From the NCBI GenBank assembly GCA_963693315.1, contig OY856188.1, positions 202,493,602-202,557,601 on the forward strand: a DNA stretch of 64,000 nucleotides, given 5' to 3'. The notes under the pieces were generated by a model. It saw only the letters and a program-made list of their open reading frames with translations, was not told where the DNA came from and ran no database searches. This stretch comes from Diogma glabrata. Its lineage: Eukaryota; Arthropoda; Insecta; Diptera; Cylindrotomidae. Position numbers and translations under genes: made by a program. Shown here piece by piece: positions 22,099 through 31,127 of the stretch (the stretch's first letter is position 1; the number at the start of each line of letters is the position of its first letter).

Positions 22099-24948
22099 CT
22101 AGATACTTTTAATAATTTGATTTTTGTAAACGGATAGCGAGCAAAAAAACAAATCAATTCTGTTAAACTTCTTGTTGTGAGTATCTTGAATTCTAAAAAG
22201 TGGAGAATGCATTCTAAAATTTTTTAATGAAGTGCTTATAAATAAAACATTCGGATCTCTGATGTTATACATAGATACATCTCTTAGAACTATTTTATTA
22301 GATAACTCTGTTTCGATCGTTCTATTGACAATTTTGAAGAGCGCAATTTCATCTGCTAAGGTTCTTCGGTCTTCTAGTGATTTTAAGCCATACCTTACAA
22401 GTCTACAGTTATAATTTTCATATGGAATGCTCATTTTGTAATTCAAAAACCGTGTGAATTTTTTTTGAACGCGTTCAAGTGTGGTAATATAAATATTATA
22501 TTTAGGGTTCCAGATTGGAGGTATATATTCCAATTGTGATCTAACAATACCATTAAAAATTGATATAAAGGACCTGTAGTAATTAAATTTGGAACAGACT
22601 CGCATCATAAATCCAAGCAGTTTGAGTGATTTGTTAACAATGTTTTGAATATGAATATTAAATTTTAGTTTGCAATCCATTATAATTCCTAAATCTCGAA
22701 CCGAGTCTTTTTCTATCAAAGCAACATTATTAATGTTATAGTTAAAATCAGTATGAAATGGTCGTGGTTTTACTTTGAGTGTCACACATTTATTAATATT
22801 TAGGTAAAGATCGTTTTTCACACACCAATCATATAATCTATCAAGGTCGGTTTGTAGAGTAAGACAGTCTTCAATAGTTTTTATTTTCGAAAAAATTTTG
22901 AGATCATCGGCAAAGAGTATAATTTGGTTTTGCATATCATCAACAATATCATTAATAAACAAAATGAATAAAAGTGGACCCAAAATCGAACCCTGCGGAA
23001 CACCAGATGTTGGATAAAAAGGTTTAGATTTACAATTGTTCAGTTGGACATATTGAATCCTCCCACTTATATAAGAGCGAAGCCACTTTATTAATCGACC
23101 ACCTAATCCAAATCTTCTCAATTTGGAAATGAGCACATCATGATTTACCCTGTCAAATGCCTTGGAGAAGTCTGTATAAATAACATCCACTCCAAAGCCT
23201 GAATCTAGTGAATCGAAAAGATATTCAGTAAAATTAAGGAGATTCGTCATTGTAGATCTGTTTTTAAAAAATCCATGCTGTTTGTTCGAAATTAATCGTT
23301 TAGTGTGTTCAAATAACTTATTATGAACTAAACGTTCGAAAATTTTACTAGTTGTGTTTAAGATTGATATAGGTCTATAATTTTGAATATCATGTTTGTT
23401 ACCTGATTTAAAAATAGGGGTTACTTTTGCATTTTTAAATTCCGTTGGAAAAACGCCTTCAGCTAGAGATATGTTAAATATTAGTTTTAAAGGAAGATAA
23501 ATAGAACTAGCAGTGTTTTTAAAAAATACCTGTGGAATAGAATCTGGACCACTTCCTTTGTTCAAATCAAGTGATTCCAATGCTGTGAGAATTTCACTAT
23601 CAGATATCTCGTAGTTCATTAACACATTTCTAACCTCAGATTCGTTGACAGGTAAGGGTTGACAATTATTATTTGTGTAAACAGAATTGAAATGCTGAGC
23701 AAATAGATCACAAATTTCATTTGAGGTATTGGCCGATTGATTATTGAGGGTCATTGAAGCTGGTATTGTGTTCGTTTTTTTTAGATCCTTCGTATATGAC
23801 CAAAAGTATTTAGGATTAGATGTTATATTTTTTTCTATTGATGTGAGATGTTCAAGTTTACAATTTCTTATTTCTTTTTTAGCTTTGGATCTTATTGCCG
23901 AAAACATATTATAATATTCAGGGTCTGCTAGTAGTTTATATTTGGTTCTAAATTCATTTTGGTGTTTGAGCAATTTAATTAGTTTAACCGAATACCAGCT
24001 TGGATAATCATTCTTTTTAATTGTAATTTTCGGAACATTTGTTTTAATAATGTTATTAATTTTAGTATAAAAATTATCCACACAAGTATTGGTATCTTTA
24101 TTGTTGAATAAATTTGTCCAATTTATTCGATCAATTTCAAAATTGATAATTGAGTAATTGCATTTATTAAAATTATAACGAGAAACGCTTTGTTCTTTAA
24201 GAGTTGAAATTCGGTTTAAAGTTAGTGATATTAGTAAGGGTGGGTGGTGACTATCAATTCGGCACAAAGTTTCAATGGCTCTAGTAACTGAAATGTTATT
24301 TACGGGGACGTCAGTAAGAACCAGATCTAACAATCGGTTATTGTGGTTAGCTATGCCATTGAATTGTGATAAATCGCAATAATTTAGAGTTTCGATAAGC
24401 TCTTGAGCAGGACCTACATCCACTATATTCGGATCAAGAAAATTATTATTGGTTTTATTCCACTTAATACTAGGTAAATTGAAATCACCAACAATTAAAA
24501 ATTGTGACTTATCGGAATTAGTGTTAATTATTGTACTGATATTGTTGAAATAAGTATGATAATCTGACTGTTTAGCTTGGGGATAGATATAAGGAACATT
24601 TAAATACAACTTATTATTATTTTGTTTAATGCATACCCAAACCTCTTCCAGATATTTTTCCCAAGTGCACACTCGGAATGAATCTAATTCTTTTTTAACA
24701 GCTATCAAAACTCCACCTCCATCACTCTTATTTGGAAATAAACCAAGATCTCTGTCGCGCCTGTAGACAACATAATTATCTGTAAACAGCTCATTGTCAA
24801 AAATTCCATCATTTAGAAATGTTTCATTCAGACACACAACATCATAGTTAGTACTCATAATATTCAGCAAGAATTCACTTGTTTTGGTCCTCAATCCGTT
24901 AACGTTTTGAAAATATATAGAAATTATCATTATTATAAATTTGTACAA
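22099..24948 (-). CDS. Non-LTR retrotransposon ORF2: endonuclease and reverse transcriptase
   Basis: An intact 949-codon frame. Residues ~1-240 form an APE-type endonuclease (FQNVNGLRTKTSEF, LNETFL, GDFNLP, RLLDLVLTD, DSHHPPLL), which nicks target DNA. Residues ~440-720 form the RT (KGSGPDSIPQVFFK, VTPIFKSGNK, QHGFFKNRSTMTNL, YTDFSKAFDRVNHDVL, SGVPQGSILGPLLF, catalytic FADD). The C-terminal part (RSQLEYIPPIWNP, LERVQKKFTRFLNYK) is typical of the clade. There is no internal stop and the catalytic residues are present, so this ORF may still encode an active enzyme. ORF1 upstream is broken, however. The closest clade by eye is Jockey/CR1; placement is not certain. Confidence 0.95.
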   Translation of the reverse strand: MYKFIIMIISIYFQNVNGLRTKTSEFLLNIMSTNYDVVCLNETFLNDGIFDNELFTDNYVVYRRDRDLGLFPNKSDGGGVLIAVKKELDSFRVCTWEKYLEEVWVCIKQNNNKLYLNVPYIYPQAKQSDYHTYFNNISTIINTNSDKSQFLIVGDFNLPSIKWNKTNNNFLDPNIVDVGPAQELIETLNYCDLSQFNGIANHNNRLLDLVLTDVPVNNISVTRAIETLCRIDSHHPPLLISLTLNRISTLKEQSVSRYNFNKCNYSIINFEIDRINWTNLFNNKDTNTCVDNFYTKINNIIKTNVPKITIKKNDYPSWYSVKLIKLLKHQNEFRTKYKLLADPEYYNMFSAIRSKAKKEIRNCKLEHLTSIEKNITSNPKYFWSYTKDLKKTNTIPASMTLNNQSANTSNEICDLFAQHFNSVYTNNNCQPLPVNESEVRNVLMNYEISDSEILTALESLDLNKGSGPDSIPQVFFKNTASSIYLPLKLIFNISLAEGVFPTEFKNAKVTPIFKSGNKHDIQNYRPISILNTTSKIFERLVHNKLFEHTKRLISNKQHGFFKNRSTMTNLLNFTEYLFDSLDSGFGVDVIYTDFSKAFDRVNHDVLISKLRRFGLGGRLIKWLRSYISGRIQYVQLNNCKSKPFYPTSGVPQGSILGPLLFILFINDIVDDMQNQIILFADDLKIFSKIKTIEDCLTLQTDLDRLYDWCVKNDLYLNINKCVTLKVKPRPFHTDFNYNINNVALIEKDSVRDLGIIMDCKLKFNIHIQNIVNKSLKLLGFMMRVCSKFNYYRSFISIFNGIVRSQLEYIPPIWNPKYNIYITTLERVQKKFTRFLNYKMSIPYENYNCRLVRYGLKSLEDRRTLADEIALFKIVNRTIETELSNKIVLRDVSMYNIRDPNVLFISTSLKNFRMHSPLFRIQDTHNKKFNRIDLFFCSLSVYKNQIIKSI

Positions 24949-25124
24949 TACAATAGGAAAACAACAAAAAACAAGAAAAATAAATAAATAATAGAAAACT
25001 ATGCATGAAAAATTGTGATACTAATTATAAGAAAAAAAAAACAATTATATATTGTACTTATATAGTGAAAAAAATGAAAAAAAAACATTAAAATAATTAA
25101 TACTGTAACCTGTATGCATTCAAA

Positions 25125-26710
25125 TTACGGTCCTGTTGCAAGGTTGTTTGTGTTGGTGACTGTTACATTTGAAATACTTATCACATCTTTGAGTAACTCA
25201 TCAACTTGTTCCATCGATTTCACTCGTATGATTTTTGCTCTTCCATTTTTTCGAATTAAGACATTACCATTTTGCGTCCAAACATAATTAAAAAGTTTAT
25301 TTTCTCTCAATTGTTTAGCTTTCCGAAGCAATGCTTGTTTGTATGAGGTTAAATGATCGGTAATAATGAAAGATTTAATGTTGTTGACATTAAGTGTGTT
25401 CCATTTACCACATTTTCCTTTACTTTTGTACTAAATTTCGTTTTCAAGTTAACCATATCAAATGATGGTAAAGCTACGTGACAAACTTACGCTTCTATTC
25501 ACCGCCAGAGTTTTTGTCAGTTTAGAGAATAATTTCAAATATGTTTGCCCAAATGCTTATACAAATTTAGAATTTCTAGCCTAAATGTCATATTTCTGTC
25601 CAGCTTTCTTTAATTTGTTTATATTTTGCATGAATCATAATTTTAATTTTCATAAATTTTTTAATATTCAATTAATTTTCTTAAATTTAACAAACTCAAA
25701 ATAAAATTTAAACTTAAAATTTCTTCAAACTAATAATTTTCTTTTACGTTGTTTAGCAATATTGTTTTTCAAAATTGTCAAAACAATTTATTGTCAAAAA
25801 AAAAATGTCGGAAACGTGTGGTAAGAAAGAATTTGAGTTGAGTAGATCAAAAATCTAATACACCTCACATTTAAGTCGTTCCATTTAAAATTCGGTTCGG
25901 GTAGCAAGTTTACCTAAAAGGAACACGGGTATTATCATTAATCGGTGACGTAAATCCAAAATCCACAGCGGTTAATTTACGATTAAGTATGATTTGTTTG
26001 GTCTTGTATGCATCATAAATTTTTTGTTTCGTAGATTGATTATCGCATTGAATTAATATACTGCTTGCTGACTTGTTGGTATTATTGGAATTAGATCGAT
26101 GAATATTATTTATATTTGCAGAACACGACGGTATTTCAATAACATCAAAAACTTTTTTTACGATTTGCGTTGCATCTTCGTTTTCAGTTATGGGAATTCC
26201 ATGTAATAATAAATTTAAGCAACGTCGATTTTCTTCCAGTAGATCAAATTTTTGTAATACGGTGTTTAGACTCTTCTGTAGTAGGACATTTTCTTTCTCT
26301 AATTTTGCAATTCTATCTTCATGACTGTCAACCACTTTGTATATATTAAGCAACTCTTCAAATTTTTTGTTAAGATTCGCCAATGATGCGGTAAAAGTAG
26401 CTTGTTGATTTTTCAAGAAATTCATTTCGGTAGCAAAAGCATTAGTTACTTCTTTTAAGGATGACATAGTTGTACCATCGTTTATATTTTCAATTTCATC
26501 ATTAGAATCTATTTTAATCAATGACAAACTTTCTTCTCCTTCCTCGCGACACGACTCGCAACGCCATTGGATTCTGCCTTTGTCGATTTCAATTGATATT
26601 TCATCAGAAATTTGAGCACAGTTTACATGATATTGTCTTTTGCATATTGAACATCTGGCCCCTTTTTTAGTACGCGAAATTTTGCAGTTACAAATATCAC
26701 AATTGTACAT
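25125..26710 (-). pseudogene. Non-LTR ORF1 with N-terminal PHD-type zinc finger, split by ~530 bp
   Basis: 26710-25913 encodes CDICNCKISRTKKGARC..C...YHVNC....WRCESC, a Cys4-His-Cys3 PHD-like finger, then a coiled coil (~residues 110-160, LEKENVLLQKSLNTVLQKFD) and an RNA-binding-like region (LNLLLHGIP). It stops three codons after NTRV. Homologous coding resumes at about 25385 (FIITDHLTSYKQALLRKAK) and runs to TAG at 25125. ORF1 proteins of this type are nucleic-acid chaperones that coat the retrotransposon RNA. The interruption (about 25390-25912) starts GTAAAC on the coding strand, so a splice donor cannot be excluded, but no clean acceptor is visible. I infer an insertion. Confidence 0.8.
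25390..25912. other. Insertion in the retrotransposon ORF1
   Basis: About 520 bp of AT-rich non-coding sequence sits between codons of ORF1. Near its ends GTTCC and GGAAC occur in inverted orientation, but no clear terminal repeats or target duplication are seen. Confidence 0.5.
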
Positions 26711-27041
26711 TTTGGTGGTAAAATATCACAGTTATTGACAACCAGAAAAAATAAAAAAATATGTTTAATAAGGTATTTCACAATTAATCATACATATATT
26801 TCACAGTTTTTCAGATCATTGCACAACACATTTTATTAAAAAAAAAACAAAAAGAATTCAGAAAAAATTAAAGTTAGTTTGGAATTTTTTTTTAAAAATT
26901 ATGTAATTTAAACTGCAATCAGTAACGGGAAGTCAAAAAAATTAATTTATCTCTCAAAAAAAAGCAATTAAAAATTTATTTATTTAATTTGTTTAACTTG
27001 TTCGACTTGTTCGATCTGAGGTAAAAATGCGAATGAAAAAT

Positions 27042-27105
27042 GAAACTTTTGAATGTAAAATAAGTAAATTAAAAATTATTTACTTATTTTACATTCAAAA
27101 GTTTC
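27042..27105. repeat. Perfect short inverted duplication
   Basis: The arms (28 bp each) read GAAACTTTTGAATGTAAAAT... and its exact complement, with an 8-base spacer. The right arm is the coding end of the transposase remnant at 27076, so the left arm is a local inverted copy of it. Confidence 0.85.
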
Positions 27106-27441
27106 TTTTGAGTTGGAAAACATTTTTGCATTTATTGTCTTAGTATATACTGGTACAAAGGAATGAAATTTTTGAGTTCCACTTATAGTAATTGCATTTT
27201 TATATCGATTTTGTAATTTTTCTTTTGTTAATTGATATTCATTTTTATCGGCGTATCCAAAGTTCATGGTAGATTCCCATTTTAAAGCCCATTCGAAAAG
27301 TTTTTTTGGTGTATCAATAATATTATCTTCGCTCGCCATACTATAACGGTGTGCAGCACGCTTCAGTGTACCACCAATTCCATCACAAGGTCCCTTTCCA
27401 TGGCTGGTAGCATGAAAATGCCATTCAGCGTCAACCTTAAA
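27076..27441 (-). pseudogene. Putative transposase C-terminal region of the long-TIR element
   Basis: The minus strand opens at 27441 with FKVDAEWHFHATSHGKG then PCDGIGGTLKRAAHRYSMAS, followed by FEWALKWES and TISGTQKFHSFVPV, ending KISK-TAA at 27076. I recognise the AEWHF.ATSHGKG.CDG.GGT.KR block as recurring in uncharacterised insect proteins, usually after an SDG..SQYKN motif. The spaced Asp residues would suit an RNase H-like DDE transposase (inference). Only the C-terminal ~120 codons remain. The same module occurs at 35560-35993 and, shorter, at 21560-21700. Confidence 0.7.
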
Positions 27442-27503
27442 TTAACTAATTAACTTATGCCACCATAAAGAAGACTTTAAGGTTGACGCTGAATGGCATT
27501 TTC
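27414..27503. repeat. Perfect inverted duplication of transposase coding sequence
   Basis: 27414-27441 and 27476-27503 are exact 28-bp inverted copies (GAAAATGCCATTCAGCGTCA... and complement) with a 34-base spacer. The left copy encodes the VDAEWHF segment of the remnant. Confidence 0.88.
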
Positions 27504-28115
27504 AAAAAATCTCTTAGTTTATAACGCCATTTTTATAATTTTCCTTCAGAACAAAAAAAACTGATTCCCGACAGTCATATGCACAACGAATTTTATCTTT
27601 AAAACAAAAAATAACACGTGTCCTCAACTTTCACAAGTGGTTAGATATAAAATAAGCTTCAATTTAGTTTAAAAAAAAAAAAAAAAAAAGAGGCTATGCC
27701 ATCTTTTTTTCAATTACACCGTTTTTTTCTTATGTTACACCGTAAAAAATTATTTCAAAAAATTAACAGTGTACATTTTTAAAAACTTTGTTCTAATACC
27801 TATTCAACGACATATCATTTATGAAAATCGATTCAGTAGTTTTTCTACAATCGCTCGTCAAAATGCACTCACATCACAAAATAACAAAAAATTGAGGGGC
27901 ACCCTGTGAAGACCCCTGGTCGAAAAAAAAAATTCTAAGAGAACTTGTATTTTTTATTTATCAAAGACTATCTATAAACAAAAAATAACCAAAATTAAAA
28001 GGGGTCAAATCAAAATTTCCCAAAATTTTGCTGAACTTGCGTGAAATTGCTCAAATAAATAAATAAATTAAAACAATTATTCATATTATGAATTTGTATT
28101 TCCGGGATTTCTTTA

Positions 28116-28179
28116 ATTATTTTTTTATTTGTATATCCTCAATTAAATTTAATTGAGGATATACAAATAAAAAAATAAT
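28116..28179. repeat. Perfect 64-bp palindrome
   Basis: The two 32-bp arms meet without spacer at AATTAAA|TTTAATT (28147/28148) and include TATATCCTCAATTA and its complement. Confidence 0.9.
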
Positions 28180-28600
28180 AAAACAATTATATTTTAACTA
28201 AACACATTATACATTTACAAACAAAAAAATTTATAATTCTATTGATTCATATTTCTGTAAAACAAAAAATATTCGTGACAATTCAACTCACTAAATAAAG
28301 TTTCGATAAGGTCCAATAAAAACGCTTCATTTACTATTTTTTAACAAATCAAAACGAATTGTTTCGATTATTTTAAGCCTGGTGGGAAGGAACAGCGAAT
28401 ATTTTCGAATATTTTCGGCCTACTTAATGTACTAATTTAAAACAAAAATTCACATACAAAATTATGTGAAAATGCTATTTGCAAATAGTAAAAATGTCCG
28501 TTTTCATTTGGTTTCAAAAGGTTTTTATGTGTTGTTGTGACACATATTGTAATGCCTACTACACATCACATTTTATTAAAAAAAAAAAAATAATAAAAAT
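28180..28600. other. AT-rich sequence, no recognised feature
   Basis: Spacer between the two long-inverted-repeat elements. A short open frame at 28479-28694 has no recognisable similarity and overlaps repeat sequence, so I do not call it. Confidence 0.4.
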
Positions 28601-28828
28601 ATATAATAATATTCATGTATATATAATATTCATAAAAAGCGTTAATTCATATACGATACTATGTTATACAAGTAATTTACATATACTTAACTAATCTTGG
28701 CTTTCGAAGTCCCGAAATCATCGTTTAAACTGCAATTAAATAGGTAAAAACTCAAAAAACACATAAGCTGTGACTGAGAAATTCTTTTTTTATTTTTTGT
28801 GAGTCGTAAGTATTTACAAATTATCATG

Positions 28829-29616
28829 TCAAAGTGTTTTGATGACAAAATACAAAAATAAAAAGTAAAACAATTTCATGGAAATCTTTTTTTCTTCCTG
28901 GGCTTCATCGCCCGAATCGAATTCTTCATCGCCAGAATCGATCAACCTTTCGATCTCTTCATGTTCATTTTCTACATCTTCAATTTCTTGGAGCTGTTCT
29001 GAATTTTCCAGTTCAGTATCATTATTTTCACTATAATTATTTATTAGACAGTGGATACTGTCTTCGTCTTCGATGTCCTCGAGATTGCAAAATTTTTGTA
29101 TAAGAATTTTTCGGCATTAGAACACAGATCAGAACTGTGACAATTTATGCACAAAATTGTGCACTTTAAGCCATGTTTGCGACACCCACATATGTTATTA
29201 CCGCATCCTGTTTCGCAACTGCCGCAGATAATTTTCAATAACTTAATTCTTGTTCTGTAAATATATGTACGATACCATTAACGTGATGTTTCCATCCCCA
29301 ATCTGTAGCTGTAAATTGATGACCAATCCAACTTCGTATTTGAAAATACAACCTGTAACAATGTAGCTAAACTGCTCCTTTAGTTAAAGGTAATTTGTCC
29401 AAATGAAATGATGATTTTACAGAAGCCGCTTGGTAGAGTTCAAATCTTCAATTGTATCTCAATCTTTCAAATCTTCAATGTATTTAAAATTTTACTTTTG
29501 TAAATAGAAGCTATTATTTTTAATCCATTTTTGGTAATCGTTTGTTTGTCCTTATTTGTATTGTAAAAAATTTCTGCAAGATCAGGTAAATGTTTATTGG
29601 CCAATAATGATTTTAT
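28829..29616 (-). pseudogene. CXC cysteine-rich domain protein, broken
   Basis: Fragments in order on the minus strand: HLPDLAEIFYNTNKDK and GLKIIASIYKSK (about 29616-29480); LYQAASVKSSFHLDKLPL up to a TAG; YRLYFQIRSWIGHQF and TDWGWKHHVNG; then a frameshift to KIICGSCETGCGNNICGCRK and GLKCTILCINCHSSDLCSN. A second frameshift leads to an acidic tail (LEDIEDEDS, NNDTELENSEQLQEIEDVEN, DSGDEEFDSGDEAQEEKK) ending at 28829. The Cys pattern resembles tesmin/TSO1-type CXC domains. The WIGHQF..TDWGW..CRKHGLKC series is one I recognise from repeated, unnamed insect proteins that are probably mobile-element derived. At least two stops or shifts make it non-functional. Confidence 0.7.
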
Positions 29617-29676
29617 AATTTTTAATAATTAATGATTTTATATTATAATTTTTTTTTTTTTTACTTTTTAGCTACT

Positions 29677-29843
29677 CACATTAATATTTTATTTTATTTT
29701 TCCAAATATATTTTCGATCTCTATGAGATCTTCTTCAGGGAAGAAGTTTCTATAAACTAATGGTTTATAGAAACTTCTTCCCTGAAGAAGATCTCCTAGA
29801 GATCGAAAATATATTTGGAAGAATAAAATAAAATATTAAAGTG
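29677..29843. repeat. Near-perfect 167-bp palindrome
   Basis: 81-bp arms (29677-29757 and 29763-29843) differ at three positions and flank a 5-base loop TAATG. Arms include CTTCTTCAGGGAAGAAGTTT and its complement. Confidence 0.92.
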
Positions 29844-30247
29844 ATAAAGTCTTAGTTTCATTAAAAATTCAAAATAATTAAATGATTTTATAATTGGGCT
29901 ATTATTTTGAAAACGTACATCGAAAAAAACAACTATTTTTTTAAAAATCTGAAATTTTGATATATTGTTGGTATTGACGAAAGGAAAAAAGTTATTTCTG
30001 CTTTTATTATTTGGTGTACTCTGAATCGGAGTTATGCGCGGTTGAATTTTTGAGGCTGTTTCACGTAGTTTTTGGTAATGGTGTCAATGTTTTGTGAATA
30101 GGTGCCACAAATTTCATCCGACTTACGTATATTTTTGCAAGTAAAAAGGAAAATAATTAAATTATTGAAATAAGTAAGTTTAAAATTAATAGCTTTTCTC
30201 TTTTCCGCTAGGCGGCCCGTAAAACCTTGGTTTATTTCAAAGCTCAT

Positions 30248-30406
30248 GGTGGTTATTTTGTAGTGTTATCTCACTAGGTGAGATAAAAAGTGAGATAAAA
30301 TATTTGTCTTTGATCGATTGTATTGTATCGATTGTATCATTTAAACATAATTTTTTTATCTCACTATTTATCTCACCTAGTGAGATAACACTAGAAAATA
30401 ACCACC
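30248..30406. mobile_element. Palindromic MITE in the left arm, absent from the right arm
   Basis: The ends GGTGGTTATTTT and AAAATAACCACC enclose inverted GTGTTATCTCACTAGGTGAG blocks. The mirror position in the right arm (about 36414-36420) reads straight from GGGTTTTTAGAT to ATGAGCTTTGAA with no insert. That paralogous empty site shows that the MITE came in after the arms formed. Confidence 0.85.
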
Positions 30407-30867
30407 CAGATCTCAAAACCCGCCCCCCCTTTTTTTTGTTTTTCACAAATTTTAAAGTAAACATATGCAGCTATGAAATTGAGAAATAAAAAGTCCGCAA
30501 TTCAATATGGATTTTTTCTTACGATTTTTTAAAGTTTGGCATATGAAAAATTCACATGTGTTTTTTTATTAAGTTAATAATCCTGTACTAAATGTGGATC
30601 TAATAAATTAAACATTTCATATTTTAACACCTGCAATAAATTTGAACCATTTTCTGTGCATTAATGGCTAAAAACTTATTTAAAATTTAAGTTAAGTGGT
30701 AAAATAAAGGGGTAGTGAAATCCGAAATTCTACGTCCACGCCGTGCTACCTGGGTAATGCTAACAGAATTAGGTTGGTGTAGTTGAGAGGGGCAGAGTAA
30801 ATGCTGCTTATACTCAATGATTCTGCACCATGGCGGGTCATTGGCGCCACAAAACCAATGCAACTCA

Positions 30868-31026
30868 AGCGTCTGTTCTCCATGTTAGAGGCGGCTTGGA
30901 GCGGGCGTCTGTCTTGGATCAAGCGGCTCGCTATATAAACGTGTAGCAAGCGTCTGTCCTCCATGTTAGGAGCGGTTTGTAGCGGGCGTCTGTCTTGGAT
31001 CAAGCGGCTCGCTATATAAACATGTA
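30868..31026 (+). promoter_or_regulatory. Tandem 5'UTR repeats of the RTE element, likely internal promoter
   Basis: Two ~81-bp head-to-tail units each end in GGCTCGCTATATAAAC, a TATA-like string. Duplicated 5' units often carry promoter activity in non-LTR elements; that role is inferred here. Confidence 0.6.
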
Positions 31027-31127
31027 AAAAGGTTGTTTCTGGTGACCTTAAGATGCAAGAACCCATTCACGAAAATTTGGGTTGGGTGTAGGGCTAACAC
31101 CCCATTTCCGTAAAAAAATTACTTGTC

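Larger units (their letters stand above)
21910..27010 (-). mobile_element. Two-ORF non-LTR retrotransposon (Jockey/CR1-like), near full length
   Basis: Minus-strand order: 5' region, ORF1 (26710 to 25125, interrupted), ORF2 (24948-22099), a 3'UTR and an AATAAATAAAT-type tail at about 21950-21915. It lies wholly within the long-TIR transposon. The exact 5' end and target duplication could not be fixed; the 27.0 kb boundary is approximate. Confidence 0.8.
20923..28053. mobile_element. Long-TIR DNA transposon (arms ~547 bp), interrupted by a retrotransposon
   Basis: 20923-21469 and 27506-28053 are inverted copies of each other, sharing blocks such as GACCAGGGGTCTTCACAG, ATGACTGTCGGGAATCAG and AACGGTGTAACATAAG. 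The outer tips read GAGCAATTTCACG and CGTGAAATTGCTC. Outside both tips lies AAATAAAT, so insertion was into the AAAT tail of the preceding retrotransposon and the target duplication is compatible with 8 bp but ambiguous in that repeat. The interior holds minus-strand fragments of a putative transposase (21560-21700 and 27076-27441) and a nested non-LTR element. Superfamily not assigned. Confidence 0.85.

Noticed and set aside
30746..31066. 106-codon minus-strand frame with an internal repeat
   Set aside because: It covers the tandem 5'UTR units of the RTE element; the protein repeat simply reflects the DNA duplication.
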